The notes beneath the pieces are model-generated. The model was not told the origin of the DNA and did no database searches. It worked only from the letters and a program-made list of their open reading frames with translations. DNA of 34,684 nt. Origin: Cymbomonas tetramitiformis (lineage: Eukaryota; Chlorophyta; Pyramimonadophyceae; Pyramimonadales; Pyramimonadaceae). Where the stretch lies: the NCBI GenBank assembly GCA_001247695.2, contig LGRX02003613.1, positions 1 to 34,684 of the forward strand, read 5' to 3'. Made by a program: the position numbers and the translations under genes. Positions 25,788-32,727 of the stretch are shown here, piece after piece. How positions within the stretch are numbered: position 1 is the first letter of the stretch; each line of letters opens with the position of its first letter.

Positions 25788-27710
25788 ATGTCAGCTTTCG
25801 GTTCAAATCTAATAGTTGAAAAAATTAACGGCAAAGACTATGTAGCAGCCCCAGGGACAACCGATACACTAACGTGCGATACAGTTGTGTGCCAAACTAT
25901 AGGCAGCGTTGAATCGCCACTCGAGACCATGCACATCGGCTCGGACATACGCTATCAGAACGATATCAAATTCATAGATACTCAAGACCCATTGAATGAA
26001 CGAGAACAGATGTCCTTGTTGACAGATGGGTCGCTAAAGGTACACACTTCAATAAAATTCAACGACTTCGTATTAAACAATCCAGTGTCGAAATCACGAT
26101 TCTCAGCAGGCCTTGATGACCTCGATGCATCGTTTGAGATTAAAAGTTTGGACCCTGTGGAACAAACACGAGTTAAGATAGGCGAAACAGGCATCAACGA
26201 GGTAACCTGCTTGCAGACAACAATCAATATAGAGCCTTTCGGCAATGGGGTATTGATAAACGACGGCCCACTCGTACTCAATACCGGCGATTTAACATTG
26301 ACAAGCGGTAAGTATCGAGGAGATGGCTCATTGTTAACTAACTTACCTTCTGGTGCAAATCAGAATCTACAATCGGTCACCGACCAAGGTAGCACGACGA
26401 CAAATAGTATTAGTGCATCTGCATTTGTCGGTGATGGTTCAGGATTGACAAACTTACCGGCACAACCTGAAACCTCTACACTTCAAGATGTGACCACCCG
26501 AGGGGCTGCAAGCAGTGTCGCCGATGTTTCATACACCGGAACGGGTACCATGGTAGTCAATCAAGAGAAACTTAGTGGGAATAATCTTAGAATTGAGAGT
26601 GGCTCTCTCGGTCTAGGTAAGGTATCGATAGGAGAGCAGACACAAGGATACACAAACGCCGACCACATTGGAGACCGTTCTATCGCAATCGGCCGCAATG
26701 CATTATCTATTAACAATACAACAAGTAATGATACGATTGCAATTGGTTCTGGTTCATGTAATAACAATTGCGGTTCTTATGTCGTGTCTATTGGGGACGA
26801 CTGTGGGCAGAACAATTGCAAAGATGCAGCCGTGAACATCGGGAAATATGCAGGTGAATTTACAGCAGGTGAAAATGCAATCAACATAGGTGCTCTCGCA
26901 GGACAGAATTCTGCTCAAAGTGCGGTAAACACCGATAATACAATCGTTTTGAATGCAAGCGGGGTTGAATTAAACGCCGGTGTCGCAAGTAGTTGTTATA
27001 TCAGGCCTATACGATTGTCTCCCGACCCAGCAAGCGAGTCACAAATGTTGCATTATGACACAGCATCCAATGAGGTCCGATATGGTCCTGTTTCTGGTGG
27101 CGGCGGTGTTCCAAGTTTATCACAGGTCCTTGCTGTCGGAAATACCGGTGGTACAATCAACCTCACTTCAGATTTGGATACGACGGCCATAAGAATCACG
27201 AACAGCATTGATTGGGCTTACACAACACCAGACACATCTTCAATAACGACTGATGGTATTCCATTAACCCAACTCACAAGTGCTTATAGGAAGACTACAT
27301 CACCAAACACATTCACAGGCCAAGTGTATACGATGGTAAACACAACAGCTTCTACAATAACATCAGGAACTGTTCTTTCTTTTGACGATGTAAGCACTAA
27401 CATCAATGGTATCAAACCCTATGCAGCAACAAACACAGCTACTAATACCAATGTCGGTGTTATAGGTGTATGTGTCCAAGATAGTCTTGCAGGTAATTCT
27501 TGTTTTGTACTTATTAGCGGTTTCTGTTCTGTTAACTGTATTGATGGTTCGTACACCAAGGGCCAGCTTTTAGGAGCTCAAGCAAACGGTGTTGTAAATT
27601 CAGCAGCAGTTGCGGCGACTAATGGTGTAATCGGGTGCTGTATGGAAACCGTAACTCATGCATCGCCAAATGCAGTTATATGTTATTTACAACCGTCATT
27701 TAAATTGTAA
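25788..27710 (+). CDS. Fibre/adhesin-like protein with YadA-head-type repeats
   Basis: 640 aa. The N-terminus MSAFGSNLIVEK is shared with the preceding small protein. Two KYRGDGSLLTNLP / FVGDGSGLTNLP motifs (~176 and ~213) are typical of phage and viral tail-fibre shafts. Residues ~298-385 carry tandem IAIGRNAL, IAIGSGSC, VSIGDDCG, VNIGKYAG and INIGALAG units, the left-handed beta-roll pattern of trimeric YadA-like heads, unusually cysteine-rich here. After a GGGG linker (~440) a Thr/Asn-rich C-terminal domain ends SPNAVICYLQPSFKL. No signal peptide or membrane anchor, which fits a virion fibre assembled in the cell rather than a secreted adhesin. Expected role: host attachment. Confidence 0.72.
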   Translation: MSAFGSNLIVEKINGKDYVAAPGTTDTLTCDTVVCQTIGSVESPLETMHIGSDIRYQNDIKFIDTQDPLNEREQMSLLTDGSLKVHTSIKFNDFVLNNPVSKSRFSAGLDDLDASFEIKSLDPVEQTRVKIGETGINEVTCLQTTINIEPFGNGVLINDGPLVLNTGDLTLTSGKYRGDGSLLTNLPSGANQNLQSVTDQGSTTTNSISASAFVGDGSGLTNLPAQPETSTLQDVTTRGAASSVADVSYTGTGTMVVNQEKLSGNNLRIESGSLGLGKVSIGEQTQGYTNADHIGDRSIAIGRNALSINNTTSNDTIAIGSGSCNNNCGSYVVSIGDDCGQNNCKDAAVNIGKYAGEFTAGENAINIGALAGQNSAQSAVNTDNTIVLNASGVELNAGVASSCYIRPIRLSPDPASESQMLHYDTASNEVRYGPVSGGGGVPSLSQVLAVGNTGGTINLTSDLDTTAIRITNSIDWAYTTPDTSSITTDGIPLTQLTSAYRKTTSPNTFTGQVYTMVNTTASTITSGTVLSFDDVSTNINGIKPYAATNTATNTNVGVIGVCVQDSLAGNSCFVLISGFCSVNCIDGSYTKGQLLGAQANGVVNSAAVAATNGVIGCCMETVTHASPNAVICYLQPSFKL

Positions 27711-27721
27711 ATATATTGTAA
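27711..27721 (+). promoter_or_regulatory. AT-rich start motif
   Basis: The 11-nt gap AATATATTGTAA continues the TATA-like pattern directly before ATG 27722. Confidence 0.3.
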
Positions 27722-28219
27722 ATGCCTGTAAAGCGAAATAATCCTAATTTACCAAGTTGTGAAACCGTCGTTCAAGATGGGGTCGGTATGAGAATAAAAG
27801 GTATTATAAATGGTAGACTTGCAAATACTCGATGCAAGGTAAGAAATATTGCTGACGCCCAAGGAAACGTAGTTAGATATAATAAACAGAACTTACCAAA
27901 AACAAAAGCAAAAACAAATCAACGTCAATCTAGGGTGAACGTATCATTAGAGGGTGGGACCGGTGCAAACGCCATTTTAATATATGATACAGGGGCAACG
28001 TCCACCCAAATGAGCACAGCAGATGCCAGACTTATAGGAATAATTAAACCAGACGGTACGTCCGATTATCATAATCAACCACAACGTGCTACCGGTATAG
28101 GCGGTTCGGTTGCCACAACACAATATTCCGACGTTCCTTTAATATTACCAGCGACCGGTGAAGTCACAGAAGGCTCGGTATTGGTTTATCCTAACGCTAT
28201 AGGATTGTTAGGTATTTAA
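27722..28219 (+). CDS. Retropepsin-like aspartic protease
   Basis: 165 aa. A basic N-terminal ~70 residues is followed by a single retropepsin-type domain: ILIYDTGATST holds the catalytic D-T-G (D~89), ATGIGGSV (~123-130) sits at the flap position, and the C-terminal NAIGLLGI matches the conserved hydrophobic-hydrophobic-G motif that closes the fold. One DTG per chain implies a homodimer, as in retroviral and Ddi1-type enzymes. In a capsid-gene block the natural role is virion maturation. Small eukaryotic DNA viruses of this type usually use a cysteine (adenain/Ulp1-like) protease, so an aspartic one is unusual. The frame stops right after the GLLGI motif, 3 nt before a poly(A) tract, so a short C-terminal helix could be missing. 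Confidence 0.7.
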   Translation: MPVKRNNPNLPSCETVVQDGVGMRIKGIINGRLANTRCKVRNIADAQGNVVRYNKQNLPKTKAKTNQRQSRVNVSLEGGTGANAILIYDTGATSTQMSTADARLIGIIKPDGTSDYHNQPQRATGIGGSVATTQYSDVPLILPATGEVTEGSVLVYPNAIGLLGI

Positions 28220-28222
28220 CAT

Positions 28223-28236
28223 AAAAAAAAAAAAAA
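28223..28236 (+). repeat. Poly(A) tract of 14 at the right limit of the virus-like block
   Basis: Fourteen consecutive A begin three bases after the protease stop codon. Downstream sequence is abruptly GC-rich (CACTTCTCGCGAAGCCGC...). It could be an insertion junction, a retrotransposition-type tail or a simple homopolymer. Confidence 0.6.
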
Positions 28237-28481
28237 CACTTCTCGCGAAGCCGCCTGAGCGTGCCACCTAGTCCGAGCCGCGGGCCCAAAAATAATTTTC
28301 AAAAATGCGATTTTGTTACTAACTGTGCTCGCAGGATGCAATAACGACACCACAGAGAACACACTAACGGCACCATGGCGGACGACACAACGGACACATA
28401 CAGATTCGGCCCGCCCCCACCCCACATGTCACATTGCCGCCTCGCACCCTACGCAGGCTAACGGTTTTTTGTACCTGCAGG
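28237..28481 (+). other. Spacer between virus-like block and LINE copy B
   Basis: GC-rich sequence absent from the corresponding side of LINE copy A, where homology starts at 28482 (against 13159). The ORF1 frame stays open back to about 28313 but its extra residues are not conserved. It could be a longer 5' UTR of copy B, host DNA or another element. Confidence 0.35.
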
Positions 28482-28561
28482 GCGAAGATACGCTCCAAAA
28501 CACGTTCGTACCACACTCGAAAACAACCCTCCAGCACACCAAACTCGTTCTCGCAAGAAAT

Positions 28562-31500
28562 ATGGCCAAAACCGCTAACAAACCCAGACTGACGTGCGCA
28601 GGCTCGTCCAAATCGACCCAAAAAACCACCGTGGGCGGGCAGCATCACCAACCGCAAGGAGAAGCAACAGCTGGCCTACCTGAAATCGAAAACATGCCAG
28701 AGTACGACCAGAGCCCTGACGGCTCGGACTTGGACTCTGAGCCGGACCACTCTCCAAAAATAACATCTGTTGAACTCGGAATGTCGGACTCCGACTCCGA
28801 GCTAGAGTACGCCACTCCGGAAGCCGATCGGGCAACCGGTATGGCAGGCATACAACACGAAAAGGACGTTCCATCGGAACGTACTGACAAAACACACGCA
28901 GAAGACAAACCACCCAAACAACAGAAGACCAAGAAGGTACACTTCGCGGGAAGTGCGATCCCGCAAAAACATAAAACAAACAAAAAACAAGAAGACGGGC
29001 TACCCGGCACTGCCGGCCCCCGCGCCAGAAACCCCGAGGGGACTGAATCTGGTAACAAAACACAAGTCCAGCCAGAGGAGCTGCGAAGGGCGCTGGACCG
29101 GCCCATCGACTACAGAAAAGTCGACGGAGCCCCAGCTGACAACATCCCGAGCCTCCTTGAGTACACCACATCAAAGAGCACAGAGACCACGCTGGAAAAG
29201 GTGTCTCGAATCTACCAGCGCCGTCCTAAGGCCACGGAAAACCCGGAAGCCAAAATCTACCACATCGCCACCAAGTGGCACACCGACCGCAGGGAGGTCC
29301 TGGTGGCGGAGGACCCTCCCGCGCATGCCTTCAAACTAGGAGTGCCCGTGGTACGTGGGGAGAGACTCTCTCTCACCCACGTACGATCAGTCACGGGCAG
29401 CAGCCTTGACCCAAGCGACACAGGGCCCACAGGCTTCCCGTACACAGGCACCCCACAATTAAAAATAGTGGACTTGGACGAGAGCACCAAGGAAGTGCTC
29501 AAGTACCTCCGGTACCTGAACGCCCTTCTTTTTGAGGTGTCCGACTCACCAGAGGCCGTTGTGTACGACCTCCGACACACCCACATCTGGCTCAACAGTG
29601 CGGGCAGGGTCAGGCAAATAGACCTTGCCTTCCAAAACAGACCTCTGGCAGCCTTTGTGCTGTTTAACCCAGTTTTTCGGCTCCCACTACACGTGGTGCC
29701 GCAGGCGCATCAAACCTGCACAAGGGAGCAGCCAGTGCTCCCTTGCATCTACGTATGGTCCCCCTGGGAGCCAGTGGAAGGGCCGACAGCAGGACGCAGT
29801 GTCCTGGTCTACGGGCCACTGCTCAAGGGGAAAACCATCGAGCAGGTCTCAAACATCCTGGCGACCTCCGTCATCGAGAGACGGGAGTCAAGGCACGAGC
29901 TCGGGCACCTGGTTGACAGGATCCGTAAAGGTACGGTGATAGAATCTCCGGAAGACGCAGCCCTCAGGGAGGTGCTACTACTGGAGGCAGTCTCACCGGC
30001 TGCAGCGGAGCTCATCGTGCAACACCCGTACCCCTGGGGTGTGGCCACGACCACTTGCTGGCTACCCAGCAAGGAGGTCAGCGACGAGGTCGCAGCCCGG
30101 GAAGTGGCCATCGTGGACAGGAAGCAGATACTGCACGACCATCACCGAAGCCACATCGTGCAGGCCGTCGTAGAGCACATCGAGAAACTTACAGCCAACA
30201 CCACTGCCCTCAAGGGCACCGAAAACATCTTTGACTTCCACGTACCGTCCCGGCAGTGGGCACCTTCGACGCCCGGGGACCCATCGTCTCTGCTACAGTG
30301 GAAGCGCAACGGTGGTGGGTATACGATCAACTACTACGCCATACTTGCGGAGAAGGCGTACGAAGCGATCGCCAAGGCGGGTAAACAGACGGTGCGAGTA
30401 CTGGCAGGGGTAGACGACGCTGGCCGACACATCTCCACCTCGATCACGGTTGAGGTGGGGAGGTGGAGCGCCCAAGGGGCGGGCACCAAACAACGTCAAG
30501 CCCCACGAGCAGCACGCGGCAGGGAGGCGCGTGGGGGAAGAATCGACCAGATAGCCGAGGAGGTGGCCTCCCAGTTCATCAATAAAGTGGGATCAAAAGC
30601 CGACGAGGTCTTCCAGCAGGCCGTAGCCACCAGCAAGCAGCCCACCCCCGAGACCAAGAAGCTGCTCAAAAACATCAACAAGCAGCTGGAAAGGTTCAAC
30701 GAGTCCAAGCCCGTCACACTGGACGAACTCCGAGACCTGCACAGAGAACAGGAGCGCAACGCTGGGGTGCGCCATACAGAAATCACTCAAGAGGTAAGAG
30801 GCTTCCATAAAACATACCAGGAAACCGGTGGTGCCATGGTGAACACCCTCAGGGCACTCACCGATCGCCTGACAGGAGAAGGAAAACAACAGGCACCTGA
30901 TCATCCGCTTCACTTCACGAAAAAATCACCACAGACTGCAGAGGAGGACGATCAGTACCGGGGCATCCCCTACACTGGCAAGAAACCCGACCCCAAGAGG
31001 AGCCAGCCCCCGCCAAAGAGACCAGCAACCAACACGGGGGGCCGGGCGATCGACGCCGAGCCACCGGCGAAGCGGAGGGCACAAGGGGGTGCACAGGCGA
31101 CAGCACAGGAGGGGGCACAATCTGAGAGCCCCCGATCAGCCCCGCCACTCACTAGAAAGGTGAGTAATCATACAACCCCCTGCCCTGCTGACCAACTCAC
31201 ATCACAACCCACCACACCCTGCCAGTGGAATCACACCCCCACTGCACTAACAAATAACATCTGTGCTGCAGAGGACCAAGGAAGCAGCAGGCCTGCAAGA
31301 CAGGGTGGCATAACAGAGCCAGCTGCAGAGCCTCATAGCAAGAGAAGGGATATTGAAAGCAGACCTAGTAAAGTTAGCCTGAACTTACAACTCAAAGTAA
31401 TATTTATGTTGTCTCTGCCTGCCATTGCAACTGCCACTGGCAAATGCTGTGAATACATGCACCCAGCAAGCACTTCCCACACTGACCACGCCGGGGGACC

Positions 31501-32131
31501 GAGCATTAACCACACACCGTTCGAAAGGAAAATGTCAATTCACCATAATAACTTACTACAAACTAACCGAAAACTAATAGCAACACCCCGGCAGACAAAG
31601 AGTCCACACCACTCTGGGGTTCACCTTGACGACACACTAAATAACAGGAATGATGATACCTCGCGACACTCACACCCTCATGCCAGTGGCAAGCAAAACA
31701 GAAAGCACCGAAGGGACAGCAGATGCGGATACACGCCAGTGATGGCAAAGGTCCTACCCACGCATTTCAGCCGAGGGAGGGCAACATTACCGCCCACCTG
31801 GCTAAAACATAACTGTCCTAATACAAACAACCCTACGGTAACCCTAAGCAAAAAAGATACAAATGACCATGCACAACCCAAAATAATGGGAATAAAACTG
31901 AAAAACCTCGGGGGAAGACTTAGGGGGGTGGAAGGACTGTATACACAAAATATAGGAGCAAAATTCCAATGGTCGACCACAAGCGAATTCCTAAAAATGC
32001 TCTACGTTAAATTCGGAAAAACCGGAGAACATACTGAAACCCGGAAAAATTTTTGCACCACCACGGGACAACAAAACAAAAGCACGGCCCACCTTGGAAA
32101 TACCATTAGGGGGTTACAGCAAGTGATTTAG
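28562..32131 (+). CDS. LINE ORF1 protein (copy B)
   Basis: 1189 aa from MAKTANKPRLTCAG, the start conserved with copy A; the open frame extends upstream to ~28313 but that part is not shared. Near-identical to copy A to about codon 1014 (nt 31605), including the acidic/basic N-terminus, the conserved core (~180-620), the charged coiled-coil-like region and the hydrophobic segment (~937-957). The remaining ~175 residues diverge and are written in the 455-bp tandem repeat. The GTGAGT donor-like sequence after codon 866 is preserved. Near-identity of copies A and B suggests recent activity or gene conversion. Probable RNA-binding ORF1 by position; no known domain seen. Confidence 0.78.
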   Translation: MAKTANKPRLTCAGSSKSTQKTTVGGQHHQPQGEATAGLPEIENMPEYDQSPDGSDLDSEPDHSPKITSVELGMSDSDSELEYATPEADRATGMAGIQHEKDVPSERTDKTHAEDKPPKQQKTKKVHFAGSAIPQKHKTNKKQEDGLPGTAGPRARNPEGTESGNKTQVQPEELRRALDRPIDYRKVDGAPADNIPSLLEYTTSKSTETTLEKVSRIYQRRPKATENPEAKIYHIATKWHTDRREVLVAEDPPAHAFKLGVPVVRGERLSLTHVRSVTGSSLDPSDTGPTGFPYTGTPQLKIVDLDESTKEVLKYLRYLNALLFEVSDSPEAVVYDLRHTHIWLNSAGRVRQIDLAFQNRPLAAFVLFNPVFRLPLHVVPQAHQTCTREQPVLPCIYVWSPWEPVEGPTAGRSVLVYGPLLKGKTIEQVSNILATSVIERRESRHELGHLVDRIRKGTVIESPEDAALREVLLLEAVSPAAAELIVQHPYPWGVATTTCWLPSKEVSDEVAAREVAIVDRKQILHDHHRSHIVQAVVEHIEKLTANTTALKGTENIFDFHVPSRQWAPSTPGDPSSLLQWKRNGGGYTINYYAILAEKAYEAIAKAGKQTVRVLAGVDDAGRHISTSITVEVGRWSAQGAGTKQRQAPRAARGREARGGRIDQIAEEVASQFINKVGSKADEVFQQAVATSKQPTPETKKLLKNINKQLERFNESKPVTLDELRDLHREQERNAGVRHTEITQEVRGFHKTYQETGGAMVNTLRALTDRLTGEGKQQAPDHPLHFTKKSPQTAEEDDQYRGIPYTGKKPDPKRSQPPPKRPATNTGGRAIDAEPPAKRRAQGGAQATAQEGAQSESPRSAPPLTRKVSNHTTPCPADQLTSQPTTPCQWNHTPTALTNNICAAEDQGSSRPARQGGITEPAAEPHSKRRDIESRPSKVSLNLQLKVIFMLSLPAIATATGKCCEYMHPASTSHTDHAGGPSINHTPFERKMSIHHNNLLQTNRKLIATPRQTKSPHHSGVHLDDTLNNRNDDTSRHSHPHASGKQNRKHRRDSRCGYTPVMAKVLPTHFSRGRATLPPTWLKHNCPNTNNPTVTLSKKDTNDHAQPKIMGIKLKNLGGRLRGVEGLYTQNIGAKFQWSTTSEFLKMLYVKFGKTGEHTETRKNFCTTTGQQNKSTAHLGNTIRGLQQVI
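31160..31168 (+). promoter_or_regulatory. Consensus 5' splice-site-like sequence in ORF1
   Basis: AGAAAG/GTGAGTAAT is a near-perfect spliceosomal donor, also present in copy A. Splicing from here to an acceptor before ORF2 would remove the repeat-rich linker. A candidate acceptor in copy B is CCCCTGCAG/AAC at about 32750, but it is not conserved in copy A. Confidence 0.35.
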
Positions 32132-32715
32132 GGCAATGTAACGCTGTAACCATAAACCCAACAATTGGAATGCATAGACACGGGGAAGGCAGAGCAGCGG
32201 CAACCCAATGTAACTGTCCCCACCAGCTGACAGTAGCATTACCACCCACCCGCTTAACCCATGAATGCCTGAATAACACAAACAACCCTACTATAACCCT
32301 AAGCAAAAAGGACACAAATAACCTTACACAGCCCAAACTACTGAGAAGGAAGCCAAAAAACTCTAGGGGACGACTCATGGGGGCGGAAGGGCAATGCACA
32401 CAAAATATGAGAGCAAAATTCCAAAAGTCGACCACAAGCGAATTCCTAAAAATGCTCTACGTTAAAACCAGAAAAACTGGAGAACATGTGGAAACTCAAA
32501 AATTTTTTGGCACAGCCATGAGACAACGAACTAAAAACACAACTCACTCTGGGAATACCTTTAGGGGCGTTACAACGGGCGATTTAGGGCAATGTAACGC
32601 TGTAACCATAAACTCAAAAAATAGACTACACGACTGCACGAAGTGCGGAGCAGCAGCAACTCAATGTGAACACCCCCACCGACCAACAGCAACACTACCA
32701 CCCACCCGACTGGTA
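31740..32715 (+). repeat. ~455-bp tandem repeat between LINE ORF1 and ORF2 (copy B)
   Basis: GTCGACCACAAGCGAATTCC occurs at 31972 and 32427, and GATTTAGGGCAATGTAACGC at 32125 and 32581, about 455 apart. A third, partial unit begins near 32640 and runs into the start of ORF2. The homologous array in copy A has a ~482-bp period. Confidence 0.78.
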
Positions 32716-32727
32716 AGGAGTAACTAG
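32170..32727 (+). pseudogene. Open linker frame upstream of ORF2, ending in TAG
   Basis: A 185-codon frame across the tandem repeats, in the same frame as ORF2 and separated from it only by the TAG at 32725-32727. In copy A the corresponding position (after GQCNAVTINS) carries the ORF2 ATG, which here reads AAGTGC. It could be a degenerate ORF2 N-terminus, a read-through leader, or an ORF created by the repeats. Its function, if any, is unknown. Confidence 0.4.

Larger units (their letters stand above)
20192..28219. mobile_element. Virus-like element (~8 kb): replication cassette plus structural gene block
   Basis: An AT-rich, tightly packed block between GC-rich retroelements. Left part: a minus-strand primase-helicase gene and a small basic gene, bounded on both sides by inverted copies of a palindrome. 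Right part: six plus-strand genes with 11-25-nt gaps, including a candidate capsid, a trimeric-fibre-type protein and a retropepsin-like protease. Strand-segregated replication and virion genes, compact spacing and shared AT-rich start motifs are typical of small eukaryotic DNA viruses, virophages and Polinton-like viruses. No packaging ATPase, DNA polymerase or integrase is seen. The left end is taken at the palindrome. The right end is unknown; the last gene stops at a poly(A) tract. Confidence 0.75.

Noticed and set aside
25788..27710. Bacterial autotransporter adhesin
   Set aside because: There is no signal peptide and no C-terminal membrane anchor, and it sits within a viral-type structural block, so a virion fibre fits better.
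28313..28561. N-terminal extension of LINE ORF1 copy B
   Set aside because: The extra residues are absent from copy A, which starts at the conserved MAKTANKP. They begin at a non-ATG codon in non-homologous DNA.
28364..31980. Minus-strand frames opposite LINE ORF1 copy B
   Set aside because: The same shadow frames appear opposite ORF1 copy A. They track the conserved ORF1 and show no domains.
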